Source: Achatina immaculata
Lineage: Eukaryota; Mollusca; Gastropoda; Stylommatophora; Achatinidae
Assembly (NCBI GenBank): GCA_009760885.1
Contig: CM019716.1
Location: 7,806,938 to 7,870,937, forward strand
Direction of reading: 5' to 3'
Length of the DNA stretch: 64,000 nucleotides
The first letter of the stretch is position 1; each line of letters opens with the position of its first letter. Positions 11,141 to 21,922 of this stretch are shown piece after piece. The position numbers and the translations under genes were made by a program. The notes below the pieces were generated by a model. It saw nothing but the letters and a program-made list of their open reading frames with translations, did no database searches and was not told the origin of the DNA.

Positions 11141-12180
11141 TCTCTTCTCCTGGTTACACGTAGTAACTATACCTCAGGAATGGTGTCTTGACACACATCA
11201 GACTCTATGCCAGAGTAACAGACCTTCAGCACGGAATCTGCCGACAGAATTAATACATTTTTTCTCACTAGAAAAACTACAAAAACAACGGCTGTAATTT
11301 ACAACTTTCCGCTGTAAAATAAGAAATCAATACATGCTCCATGCAACATGAAGAACTTTACACTAACGATTCGATACGTTGTGTTTAAAAAAAAATGACC
11401 TCCTGCGAGGAAAATTGCCTGAAATTAATAGCACAGAACAGAGGTGGGCATTCTCCGGCCCGAGGACCGCACGCGGCTAGTAATTTCATTTTATTTAAGA
11501 CCGCTAGCTGTATGTTTGCGTTTTAAACCGACGAGTGACCTCTAGTAGTTTCTCAGAAGGATTCAGCATGTGATGGTTTTTAGTTTTGACGTTATAAAAT
11601 ATAAAACATATAAAAATCTGATTACAGAGGTGTCTTATCACAATGTGACTCAATTCTCTTCTTACTATGGTCTCCCGCCAAGCTATAAGCATTCTTTTTT
11701 ATTTTTTGCGCTGAAGAGTACGTGTACCTGTGCTGAAATCCTCCTTTCCGGGGGAGGAAATTGGAGCATCAAGGAATTGTCTTCAGTCGTCGCGTTCATT
11801 TAGTTTCTTTAGTTCAGTCTCAGTCAACCTTCAGACTGATTTGAGTGCGACTCGACTTTAGGTGGGTCGACTCGAGTCTGCAACTTAACGGTATTCAGTG
11901 ATGATGATCCTAACACGTTTTAACGTTTTCAAAGCGAGTTTTTGCTGATAATGAAGCTCTGACTCTGAACTCAACAAGAAGAATAAATGTTGTACATTAC
12001 TAAGTACACAAGAATGTGTACTATCTCATCATCATCATCATCAGATGCCGTGCCGACTGGCGTTGGCTATTATGCTTCTCCAGAGTATCCGATCCTTCAT
12101 GCAGGCCATCAGCTCAGTTGGTGATCTCCTCTCACACCATCCCGTCAGACTGTCCAGTATCATTTCTCTTGGTCTTCCTC
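10710..12180. repeat. Direct duplication D2, copy A
   Basis: Repeated at 12316-13780 with an offset of 1,600-1,606 bp. It holds the end of the CT-rich minisatellite, about 840 bp of sequence in which I see no gene (11141-11979), a 26-bp unit and a truncated LINE end. Copy A stops in CTTGGTCTTCCTC within the LINE and resumes with minisatellite sequence, whereas copy B continues into the LINE. Breakpoint and minisatellite share CTTCCTCT-like sequence. Confidence 0.88.
12027..12180 (-). pseudogene. LINE family 1, 3' end fragment
   Basis: Minus-strand 3' end of a non-LTR retrotransposon, starting at a (CAT)n tract at 12027-12043 that is the element's (TGA)n tail. The translated remnant matches the carboxy-terminal end of the copy at 13627-14074 (residues such as MACMKDRILWRSIIANASR before the tail). 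It is cut at 12180 by the duplication breakpoint. Only about 45 codons remain, so it cannot function. Confidence 0.8.
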
Positions 12181-12770
12181 TCTCTAAGACACCCATGTGT
12201 TATACACACACTTTCTCTCTCCCTCACTACAAGACATCCATGTAGCACACACACACACTTTCTCTCTCCCTCTTTCTAAGACACCCATGTAGCATACACA
12301 CTTTCTCTCTCCCTCACTACAAGACATCCATGTAGCATACACACTTTCTCTCTCTCTCTCTCTCTAAGATACCCATGTAGCACACACACTTTATATTTTC
12401 CTCTCTCTAAGACACCCGTGTAACATACACATTTTTTCTTTCCCTCTTTCTAAGACACCCATGTAGCATACAAACATTCTCTCCCATCTCCCTAAGACAA
12501 TCATGTAGCACACACACACACACTTTCTCTCTCCATCTCTCCCTAAGACACCCATGTAGCACACACGCACTTTCTCTCTCCTTTCTCTAAGATGCCATAT
12601 AGCACAAACATTTTCTCTTTCCATCTCTCTAAGAAACTCATGTAACACACACATACACTTTCTCTTTCCATCTCTCTAAGATACCCATGTAGCACACACA
12701 CTTTCTCTCTCCATCTCTCTAAGATACCCATGTAGCACACACACTTTCTCTTCTCCTGGTTACACGTAGT
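12181..12770. repeat. CT-rich minisatellite, second block
   Basis: Same family as 9171-11140. The part from about 12316 is the duplicate of the end of that array; the first 130 bp are further units bridging the two duplication copies. Confidence 0.85.
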
Positions 12771-13780
12771 AACTATACCTCAGGAATGGTGTCTTGACAC
12801 ACATCAGACTCTATGCCAGAGTAACAGACCTTCAGCACGGAATCTGCCGACAGAATTAATACATTTTTTCTCACTAGAAAAACTACAAAAACAACGGCTG
12901 TAATTTACAACTTTCCGCTGTAAAATAAGAAATCGATACATGCTCCATGCAACATGAAGAACCTTACACTAACGATTCGATACGTTGTGTTTAAAAAAAA
13001 TGACCTCCTGCGAGGAAAATTGCCTGAAATTAATAGTACAGAACAGAGGTGGGCATTCTCCGGCCCGAGGACCGCAGGCGGCTAGTAATTTCATTTTATT
13101 TAAGGCCGCTAGCTGTATGTTGGCGTTTTAAACCGACGAATGACCTCTAGTAGTTTCTCAGAAAGATTCAGCATGTGATATTTTTAGTTTTGACGTTATA
13201 AAATATAAAACATATAAAAATCTGATTACAGAGGTGTCTTATCACAATGTGACTCAATTCTCTTCTTACTATGGTCTCCCGCCAAGCTATAAGCATTATT
13301 ATTTTTTTTTTGTGCGCTGAAGAGTACGTGTACCTGTGCTGAAATCCTCCTTTCCGGGGGAGGAAATTGGAGCATCAAGGAATTGTCTTCAGTCGTCGCG
13401 TTCATTTAGTTTCTTTAGTTCAGTCAACCTTCAGACTGATTTGAGTGCGACTCGACTTTAGGTGGGTCGACTCGAGTCTGCGACTTAACGGTATTCAGTG
13501 ATGATGATCCTAACACGTTTTAACGTTTTCAAAGCGAGTTTTTGCTGATAATGAAGCTCTGACTCTGAACTCAACAAGAAGAATAAATGTTGTACATTAC
13601 TAAGTACACAAGAATGTGTACTATCTCATCATCATCATCATCAGATGCCGTGCCGACTGGCGTTGGCTATTATGCTTCTCCAGAGTATCCGATCCTTCAT
13701 GCAGGCCATCAGCTCAGTTGGTGATCTCCTCTCACACCATCCCGTCAGACTGTCCAGTATCATTTCTCTTGGTCTTCCTC
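12316..13780. repeat. Direct duplication D2, copy B
   Basis: Second copy of 10710-12180 with small indels and substitutions. It preserves the LINE junction intact and so probably represents the original arrangement. Confidence 0.88.
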
Positions 13781-14074
13781 TTGATTTTCTTCCTTCTATT
13801 TTTCCTGTTGTTATAATATTTTCAATGCCCCCTCTTCTCATTGCATGTCCTATGAAAGTACATTGTCTCTCTCTTATCTTTTTGACAAGGTTTTTTTGTC
13901 TCTCCAGCTCTTCTCATACATTCTTCATTAGTTATTTTTGTTGTCCAGGGGATTCGCAACATTCTTCTAATAAACCACATTTCTGCTGCTTCCAATGATT
14001 TTTGTGCAGACTTGCCTATTGTCCATGATTCACTTCCATATAACAAGATAGGTTCAATATAGCATTTTAGGACT
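13627..14074 (-). pseudogene. LINE family 1, 3' end (minus strand)
   Basis: Remnant of the carboxy-terminal part of a LINE polyprotein downstream of the reverse transcriptase core. Conserved pieces on the minus strand include LLYGSESWTIGKS, RRMLRIPW and MRRGGIENIITTGKIEGR, then the end near IIANASRHG beside the (CAT)n tail at 13627-13643. At least one frameshift separates the two readable pieces near 13830. The element is truncated at about 14074, where homology with the plus-strand copy at 14515 onward stops. It forms an inverted repeat with that copy. Confidence 0.85.
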
Positions 14075-14092
14075 CCAATACTATCTCCAGAC

Positions 14093-14968
14093 CTTTTTTT
14101 CTCTGTACAGCGAGAATATTCTAAGAACGATCATCACAGAACCAGGCACAAAAATTGGAGGATACAATATTAGCAGCCTTCGGTATGCTGACGACACAGT
14201 ACCGATAGCTGAGAACCAACAAGACCTGCAAAATCTCTTGGATAAAGTTGCTAAAGAAAGTGAACAGAAAGGCCTTAAACATAAAAAAGACAGACTTTAG
14301 TTATATCTAAGAAACAGAATCCACCAGCATGCAGTATTAAATTAAATGGAACTATTCTAAAGCAGGTGCAGAAATTCAAATACCTTGGAGCAGTAATAAC
14401 TTCAGATGGGAAATGCGGAACAGAAATTAGGAACAGAATAGGCCCAGCAAAGACTGCACTTCAGAGAATGAGAAACATATTGACCAACACATCCTTATCA
14501 ATGAATGTTAGAAAGCGAGTCCTAAACTGCTATATTGAACCTATCTTGTTATATGGAAGTGAATCATGGACAATAGGCAAGTCTGAACAAAAATCATTGG
14601 AAGCAGCAGAAATGTGGTTTATTAGAAGAATGTTGCGAGTCCCCTGGACAGCAAAAATAACTAATGAAGAATGTATGAGAAGAGCTGGAGAGACAAAAAA
14701 CCTTGTCAAAAAGATAAGAGAGAGACAGTGTACTTTCATAGGACATGCAATGAGAAGAGGGGGCATTGAAAATATTATAACAACAGGAAAAATAGAAGGA
14801 AGAAAATCAAGAGAAAGACCAAGAGAAATGATACTGGACAGTCTGACAGGATAGTGTGAGAGGAGATCACCAACTGAGCTGATGGCCTGCATGAAGGATC
14901 GTGTACTCTGGAGAAGCATAATAGCCAACGCTAGTCTGCACGCACCTGATGATGATGATGATGATGAC
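14093..14968 (+). pseudogene. LINE family 1, reverse transcriptase C-terminal half
   Basis: Partial non-LTR retrotransposon protein. The part from 14093 reads SLYSENILRTI and then the catalytic box YADD with D residues at 14187-14192. The frame breaks near 14280 and reopens at 14366-14854 as FKYLGAVITSDG (the block after the catalytic box), LLYGSESWTIGKS, RRMLRVPW and a basic stretch GRKSRERPREM. A premature TAG follows near 14852, where another copy reads tryptophan. The element ends in a (GAT)n tail at 14948-14968. The 5' part, including the endonuclease domain, is missing. The clade is not certain, but the short 3' end and simple-repeat tail recall RTE-type LINEs. Confidence 0.88.
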
Positions 14969-15002
14969 ATTATTAAGTAAAATAAATGTTCTACATTCTT
15001 AT
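14969..15002. repeat. 26-bp minisatellite unit between two LINEs
   Basis: A unit with the core AAATAAATGTTCTACATT that also occurs at about 11980-12014, 13580-13614 and, twice, at 16085-16147. LINE fragments interrupt the series, which suggests that all these pieces belonged to one short array. Confidence 0.6.
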
Positions 15003-16090
15003 CTTATATCTTATCTTATATCTTTCCCGTGCCATTAAACGTCACAAAGAGCTCGCAAGGTAGTTCGCCAATTTTTCCTGTCTTCGGTGAATCTTTCAAC
15101 CTCATCAAGGGATTTTATGCCTGTTAGTTTGGCCTCTCTTAACAATGTCCTCTTCAGAGTTTCACGCGGTCTGTCTCTTTTTCTTTGGCCTGTTGTGTTC
15201 CACTTGATAGCTTGTTTTGGGATTCTCTGATCGTTTCTTCTCATCACGTGACCAACATATGTTCATCTCCTTTTCCTGATCACCCATGAGACTGGTTGTT
15301 GTTCAGTCATCTGTCTTATCTCTGCATTGTTCTGGAATTTGTTCCACTTGATGCCAAATAATTTCCTTAGGCATTTATTTTCAAAAGAGTCTAATTTCTT
15401 GTCTGCTTCTTTAGTTGTTTTCCAGCTTTCGCATGGATAAATGAGGGTGGATAATATATTTGAATTAAATAGTCTTAACTTGGTTTTTGTGGTTATAACT
15501 TTTGAATGCCATATGTTCTCAAGATTCTTGACGATTGATGCTGCTTTTGCAATTCTAATTCTAACTTCCTTTCTGGTGTCACCATCCTGGTCTATGTAGC
15601 TGCCTAGGTATGCAAATTGATTGACTTCGTCAATATCTGTCCCTTCTACGTGTATTTTTCCATTTTCATTAATGGGAAGTTTCATTATTTTTGTTTTGTC
15701 CTTGTTAATTTCAAGTCCTATTTTGCTAGCCAGTGAAGACAGGATATCTTTTTTTTTTTTTCTTGCGTGGAATTCACATTGTTACTGATAAGAGTTATGT
15801 CATCAGCAAAATCAAGATCTTCTAGCTAGGTCCCATGTACCTAGTCAATACCTGTATTAGCTGTGCAGCATTTTCTCATTATGAGGTCTAATGTAATTTC
15901 AAAAAGCAAAGGAGATAGTATACATCCTTGTTTCACACCTGTTTCAATCTGGAACCATTCACGCATCCCTTCTTCTGTCATGACTGCACAAACATATCCA
16001 GTGTAGAAGTCCTTAATGATGTTGACAGTTTTAGATGGTATTCCATATAGACTTAACATTCTCCATAATGAATCTCTGTGTAAGCATTGT
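14996..16090 (-). pseudogene. LINE family 2, reverse transcriptase remnant
   Basis: Minus-strand piece of about 1.1 kb covering the reverse transcriptase palm to the end of the protein. Reading from 16090 downward: MLSLYGIPSKTVNIIKDFY, TGVKQGCILSPLLF (reverse transcriptase block before the active site), a FADD active-site box near 15800-15815, FAYLGSYIDQDGDT, YPCESWKTTKE and MRRNDQRIPKQAIKWN, ending ALCDV and stop at 15035. Frames are broken near 15840, 15690 and 15250. The 3' end carries a (TATAAGA)n-type tail at about 14996-15025. It is nested in a 26-bp minisatellite that resumes at 16085. Confidence 0.88.
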
Positions 16091-16147
16091 TCTATATTAC
16101 TAAGTAAAATAAATATTCTACATTACTACGTAAAATAAATGTTCTAA
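16085..16147. repeat. 26-bp minisatellite, two units
   Basis: Two copies of the unit also seen at 14969-15002, marking where the array resumes after the family 2 LINE. Confidence 0.6.
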
Positions 16148-16404
16148 AGCCTAGATCTGAGCGCTGAGTGTGGACACGTAACACTCGGCTGTGGTTGCTG
16201 TGGTTGCTGTGAATGAGTATGTCACCGTGTAAGTCCCGGGAAGTTATCAAGGCTAGCTTCTTTGGAACTGACAGAGTTCTTGTTCTTATGTCTTTCTATA
16301 CTGTTTGAAATTGTTCTACTGCTGCAAGGTAATGAAATGGTTGAATAGTCAAGTTGGTAGCTAGTTAAGTTGTTTTTAGCAGTTGCTAAATGGTGTGCCA
16401 GCTA
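16148..16404. other. Unassigned spacer
   Basis: Non-repetitive sequence leading into the 44-bp array; its last part already contains AGTTG and GCTAG motifs typical of that array. Confidence 0.4.
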
Positions 16405-17225
16405 TTTGGGTTGTTCGTTTTCATTTGTTAGCTGGAGTTTTAATTAGCCGAGTTGTTTTTGTTGCCGCTGATAGTTGCTAGCTGAATTTAACTACCTTAG
16501 TTGTTGTTGCTGACAGTTGATAGCTGATATTAACTAGCTGAGTTGTTGTTGTTGGCAGTTGCTAACTGATGCACCAACTACCCGAGTTGTTGTTGCTGAC
16601 AGTTGATAGCTAATATTAACTAGCTGAGTTGTTGTTGTTGGCAGTTGTTAACTGATGCATCAATTAGCTGAGTTGTTGTTGTTGGCAGTTGTTAACTAAT
16701 GCATCAACTAGCTGAGTTGTTGTTGTTGGTAGTTGCTAACTGATGCATCAACTAGCTGAGTTGTTGTTGTTGGCAGTTGTTAACTGATGCATCAACTAGC
16801 TGAGTTGTTGTTGTTGGCAGTTGTTAACTGATGCATCAACTAGCTGAGTTGTTGTTGTTGGCAGTTGTTAACTGATGCATCAACTAGCTGAGTTGTTGTT
16901 GTTGGCAGTTGTTAACTGATGCATCAACTAGCTGAGTTGTTGTTGTTGTTGGCAGTTGCTAACTGATGCATCAACTAGCTGAGTTGTTGTTGTTGGCAGT
17001 TGCTAACTGATGCATCAACTAGCTGAGTTGTTGTTGTTGGCAGTTGCTAACTGATGCATCAACTAGCTGAGTTGTTGTTGGCAGTTGTTAACTGATGCAT
17101 CAACTAGCTGAGTTGTTGTTGTTGTTGGCAGTTGTTAACTGATGCATCAACTAGCTGAGTTGTTGTTGTTGGCAGTTGCTAGCTGATATGTTAACTAGCT
17201 GATATGTTAACTAGCTGAGCTGTTG
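16405..17225. repeat. 44-bp palindrome-rich minisatellite
   Basis: About 17 units; the central ones are nearly identical with a 44-bp period and contain GTTAACTGATGCATCAACTA, then GCTGAGTTGTTGTTGTTGGC. Each unit has the 10-bp palindrome TGATGCATCA and a TTGTTG run whose copy number shifts unit length by 3 bp. The first units (16405-16600) are more diverged. Confidence 0.92.
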
Positions 17226-17334
17226 TTACCAGTTGCTAGCTGGTATGCTAACTAATTGAGTATTTTTGTACAGTTTTTAAAGTGTATGTTAGCTGGTGGA
17301 GTTTACTCTTTGTTATTTTGTAAACTAACTGATC

Positions 17335-17838
17335 GAATTATGTTTAGCACTCTGTAAGTAATACGGCGATTAGTCGAATTATGTTTTAGCACTTCCTAAT
17401 TAATAAGCTGATTAGTCGAATTACATTTTAGCACTCCCTAATTAATACGCTGATTAGTCGCATTACATTTTAGCACTCCCTAATTAATACGCTGATTAGT
17501 CGAATTATGTTTTAGCACTCTGTAAGTAATACGCTGATTAGTCGAACTATGTTTTAGTACTCTCTAATTAATACGGTGATTAGTCGAATTATTTTTAGCA
17601 CTCTCTAATTAATACGGTGATTAGTCGAATCATGTTTTAGCACTCTCTAATTAATACGGTGAGTAGTCGAATTATGTTTTAGCACTCTCTAATTAATACG
17701 GTGGCTAGTCGAATTATGTTTTAGCACTCTAATTAATACGGTGATTAGTCGAATTATGCTTTAGCAGTCCCTAATTAATAGGCTGATTAGTCGAATTATG
17801 TTTTAGCACTCCCTAATTAATACGGTGGTTAGTCGAAA
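17335..17838. repeat. 42-bp minisatellite
   Basis: About 12 units with ATTAGTCGAATTATGTTTTA followed by GCACTCCCTAATTAATACGG. The GTGA versus CTGA ends mark two sub-types that run in blocks. Confidence 0.9.
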
Positions 17839-18822
17839 TTTTTGTTTGTTTGTTGTGATACTCGCAGCAATGTCGTTCATTTTTCTTGCATATTTGACCG
17901 CTGTTTGTCGGTACTCGTATCATTTGCTATCTTCTTCTTTCTTATTGTTTACTGTTATCTGTAGGAAAGAAAACAATGAGGTCTGACATACGACGATGTA
18001 AGGTACTCTACACAAAGCGTGTTCCAAGAAATAGTTTATATTCAGTCAAATTTAGACGGATTTACCACAGTAAACGCGTAAACAGTAATTATTTACGCGG
18101 GGATGGTTTAAAGGAAAAAAAAATAGAAATTGAAGCCATGGTTAAAATAAAAGAACTTTCGCTTACTCAAAACTAGAATGAGGCCGTCTTTGACATCTTT
18201 AGAACATAGAAAGAGAAAAATGGAAAGATAATTTTGAGGAGATCAGGGGAGAGCAATCGATGATGTACAAGGGAGGTAAGCTTTTAAAAAACGCCTGAAT
18301 ATGTGGTGAGTGATGGATTCTGAGTGGTGTGTGGTAATTAGGTGAGGGATAGCACTTTGATAACAAGAAGGTGATAAAAAAAGGAAAGTTTACGTGAATA
18401 AAAAAAATTGTGCAAGGAAAAACTGAATTTTTAATACTAGTCCGAGAAAACCATTAACCATGGCATTTTAAAAAAACTTAATGATTTATTTGCTGTATGG
18501 TTCACAACTTTCAACAAAATACTGACACATGAATTTTTCATGACACTTTTCTATGACCAGTGACGGATGAAATCTAGGGAACAAAGCGCCGGATGAAACA
18601 GCTTTCAGGAAAATGAGGGATGATAAATGTATCAGTGTACCGGAAGTTTTATGTTACATTTTCCGGACTCCTCCTCCTTAGTCAACGTAACGTATGTCCT
18701 CGTATATGTGGTTTTTTTTAGCGTTTACCGCTGACAGTGTACTCTTGTGTGACTTGCCTTGTAAGAACATAGTGTGTGTATGTGTGTGTGTGTTTTAAAT
18801 CAGAAGCCCTACTCATCTGTAT
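17839..18822. other. Unassigned non-coding sequence
   Basis: Non-repetitive, AT-rich. A 66-codon lysine/arginine-rich open frame at 17976-18176 has no recognised family and no supporting context, so I do not call it. Confidence 0.45.
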
Positions 18823-18947
18823 ATTTTGGCTGAGTAAATCTTTTATATCTTGGCTGAGTAAATCTTTTATATCTTGGCTGAGTAAATCTTTTATATCTTG
18901 GCTGAGTAAATCTTGTATATCTTGGTTGAATAAATCTTGTATATCTT
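18823..18947. repeat. 24-bp minisatellite, left part
   Basis: Five units with the core TTGGCTGAGTAAATCTTTTA. The array is split by the LINE at 18948 and resumes at about 19557. Confidence 0.9.
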
Positions 18948-19556
18948 GGCAGCTACACAGACCAGGATGGTGACACCAGAAAGGAAGTTAGGATCAAAAT
19001 TGCAAAAGCAGCATCAATCTTCAAGAATCTTGAAAACATATGGCATTCAAAAGTTATAAACACAAAAACCAAGTTAAGACTATTCAATTCAAATGTAATA
19101 TCCACCCTCATTTATGCATGCGAAAGCTGGAAAACAACTAAAGAAATAGAAAAGAAATTAGACTCTTTTGAAAACAAATGCCTAAGGAAAATATTTGGCA
19201 TCAAGTGGAACGAATTCCAGAACAATGCAGAGATAAGACAGATGACTGAACAACAACCAGTCTCATGGGTGATCAAAAAAAAAAGGAGATGGACATATGT
19301 TGGTCATTTGATGAGAAGAAATGATCAGAGAATCCCAAAACAAGCTATCAAGTGGAACACAACAGGCCGAAGAAACAGAGGCAGACCGCGTGAAACTCTG
19401 AAGAGGACATTATTAAGAGAGGCCAAATTAACAGGCATAAAATCCTTTGATGAGGCTGAAAGACTCGCCGAAGACAGGAACAATTGGCGAACTACTTTGC
19501 GAGCCCTATGTGACGTTTAACGGCACGGGAAGGATATAAGATATATAGATAAGATA
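18948..19556 (+). pseudogene. LINE family 2, clean 5'-truncated insertion
   Basis: An uninterrupted frame of 190 codons runs from 18948 to the stop at 19518-19520. It starts GSYTDQDGDTRKEV and continues through LIYACESWKTTKE, LRKIFGIKWN, TEQQPVSWVIKKKRR, YVGHLMRRNDQRIPKQ and ALCDV at the end. It matches the C-terminal part of the minus-strand copy at 15.0-15.6 kb, residue by residue with few changes. The reverse transcriptase core is absent, as expected from 5' truncation on insertion. A short TAAGATATA-type tail follows to about 19556. It has no stop or frameshift, so it is probably younger than the other family 2 copies. Both flanks are units of a 24-bp minisatellite. Confidence 0.9.
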
Positions 19557-19695
19557 TCCTGGTTGAGTAAATCTTGTATATCTTGGCTGAATAAATCTTG
19601 TTTATCTTGGTTGAATAAATCTTGTATATCTTGGTTGAGTAAATCTTGTAAATCTTGGTTGAGTAAATTTGTATATCTTGGTTGAGTAAATCATG
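19557..19695. repeat. 24-bp minisatellite, right part
   Basis: About six more units of the array at 18823-18947, mostly with the TTGGTTGAGTAAATCTTGTA variant. Confidence 0.9.
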
Positions 19696-19817
19696 ACAAA
19701 CCACAGTACAAAAAGTTCCTTAAGGAACATTAGAAGATGTAATGCAAAGAGACAACAACGATGTACATGGGAAGATTACATTTAGGATGAGACTTGGGTC
19801 ACTGTGAAAGAAAAGCA

Positions 19818-20010
19818 GGTGAGATTGATTGATTGATTGATTGATTTTCAAAGGGTTAAGAATTGGCCACGTAGGCCCGTCTGACATTCGTCCCTTTATC
19901 ATACATCTTTCACTCTGTTCCAGACATTCTACAAATATGATGTTCATATAACAAACATAACTAACATTTGAAAGCTGAGAGACATAAAATATACCATTTA
20001 CATTTCGCTC
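19818..20010 (-). repeat. Dispersed retroposon with (AATC)n tail
   Basis: A (GATT)n tract at 19823-19845 is followed by AAGAATTGGCCACGTAGGCC and CGTCTGACATTC. The same combination appears at 20705-20790 and 39085-39250. Read on the minus strand, the element ends in (AATC)n, which suggests a retroposed SINE or LINE 3' end. The length to the right is uncertain. Confidence 0.6.
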
Positions 20011-20704
20011 TCATCCATTCACTCAGTACAGAAAGTAACTACATACATATATAAATGACTCTCTACCAAACACGTTTCAGTACTATTCAGAATAAACAAT
20101 TAACTGACTTCGATATCTGCAAGAACAGTCTAAAATAACTGTTACGTTTTATGGTTCATGGATCCATGTAGTCGACGTCAAATAGATAATGGAAAAGTTT
20201 GTAGTTGTACTAAGGAGTATAGTTTTTATTTTTATACAGGATGGGAGGGTATTCCAAAGAGGAACAGCAGAATAAGTAAAGCTTTTCTTGTAAAGACCAG
20301 GTCTGGGTTTTCGAAGACATATGTTGTTTAAGTATTGGCTGCACTTTGGGCTAAATTTAAACAGGTTCCTTAGAAAAAGCGGAGCATGCTGTGAAAGAAT
20401 TTGATCACCAACTTGGCTGTGTTGAAGAGGAACCTGTTCTTAAGAGGCAGTATTTTGATACGTTTGTGCTGGTTAGTATTTGTGCTGGTTAGTTATTTTT
20501 GTGCTTGATCTTTGTTCCTAATAAACTTTACTGCTTGATTTTGAAGTGAGTAAAACCTCTTTGTATTTGACACTATGCAACCATATCAAACTGTTGTACA
20601 AAGTCTAAATATGTTTGTATATTGATATGTAGTATGTCTTCCTTGTGTCTTGATCGATGAAGAAGTGCTTAATTTTGGCTAACTGGTATTTTGCTCGATG
20701 AGAG
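20011..20704. other. Unassigned non-coding sequence
   Basis: No open frame, transposon protein or tandem unit seen, apart from a short TTTGTGCTGGTTAGT duplication near 20463-20495. Confidence 0.4.
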
Positions 20705-20808
20705 AGAGAGATTGATTGATTGAATGATTGATCGATCGACCTTTATTTCAAAAGTATTAAGAATTGGGCACGCACCCCCGTCTGAGAGAGAGAGAGAGAG
20801 AGAGACAA
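20705..20808 (-). repeat. (AATC)n-tailed retroposon fragment and (GA)n tract
   Basis: A second copy of the element at 19818: a GATTGATTGA stretch, then AAGAATTGGGCACGC and CCCGTCTGA, then an abrupt (GA)n tract at 20785-20806. Confidence 0.6.
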
Positions 20809-20984
20809 CAGAGAGGGAGAGGAAGAGGAGGGATAAGACTGAGATATGTTACAGCCAACTTTCTTAGTGGCGATATCTGAAAATGCTGATGACTGGCACA
20901 CGTCACAGTCAAGTCACAACCAAGTCACAACCTACTTCTCTTATCAGTGACAGACAAGTTCGTGTCTAGAAGTAGCCTTGATAT

Positions 20985-21390
20985 ACCTAGTTTATTAAAG
21001 TAGTCTTGATGTATTTGTTTTATTGTAGCAGTCCTAATGCACCTGTTTTATTATAGTAGTCTTAATACATATGTTTTATTGTAGTAGTCTTGATACACCT
21101 GTTTTATTAAAGTAGTCTTGGTACAACTGTTTTATTGTAGAGGTTTTGATGCTCCTGTTTTATTGTAGTAGTCCTAATGCACCTGTTTTCTTGTAGTAGT
21201 CTTAATGCACTTGTTTTATTGTGGTAGTCTTAATGCACCTGTTTTATTGTAGTAGTCCTAATACACCTGTTTTATTGTGGTAGTCTTAATGCACTTGTTT
21301 TATTGTAGTAGTCTTAATGCACCTGTTTTATTGTAGTAGTCTTGATGCACCTGTTTTGTTGAAGTAGTCCTGATGCACCTGTTTTAGTGA
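20985..21390. repeat. 28-bp minisatellite
   Basis: About 15 units with AGTCTTAATGCACCTGTTTT followed by ATTGTAGT. Divergent at both ends. Confidence 0.9.
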
Positions 21391-21922
21391 AGTGACTATG
21401 GTGAACCTCTTCTACTGAAGACTACTATGTTGAGTACTTTAACATTTTCTGGCATGCGTTAACATCGTCAATAAATTCTCAATGCTCATTCATATACATA
21501 CATATATATATATGTGTGTGTGTGCGCGTGTATGTGTTTGTGTGTGTTTTAACCAAATTATTTAGGCAGTTCTCGCATGGACAAACTACAGCTCGCGGGC
21601 AGCAGACGGCTCACAACCTGATATCGTCATACAGGACCGTGATTTATTAACCTGATAATCCTTTTCTTGTCTGCCATGTTTGTCCCAGGAAGGGACGGGA
21701 TGCTTGTCTGCAGTTTATACTGTGAATGGCCGAGACGAAATATAACTCTATAGATGCGTTTTCTTTCTTTCTTTCTTTCTTTCGACAGATCTTTTCAAGT
21801 GTTTCCCGCAAAAAATGTTATAGAACATCTCTTTCTCGTAAATATGTTCATTCAAATATATGCACACGGCACTTTTTTGATCTTTTGACTTTGACTTTTC
21901 CAATCCCCGGGTTTACGAGTTT
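21391..21922. other. Unassigned sequence with short TA/TG and TTTC tracts
   Basis: Contains an alternating (TA)n(TG)n stretch at about 21494-21550, which can adopt Z-DNA-like structure, and (TTTC)n at 21763-21783. No gene seen. Confidence 0.45.

Noticed and set aside
13627..14968. Twin-priming 5' inversion of a single LINE
   Set aside because: Both arms contain the same 3' end and separate tails, whereas twin priming inverts a non-overlapping 5' segment.
17976..18176. 66-codon basic open frame
   Set aside because: Short, no recognised domain, no supporting context.
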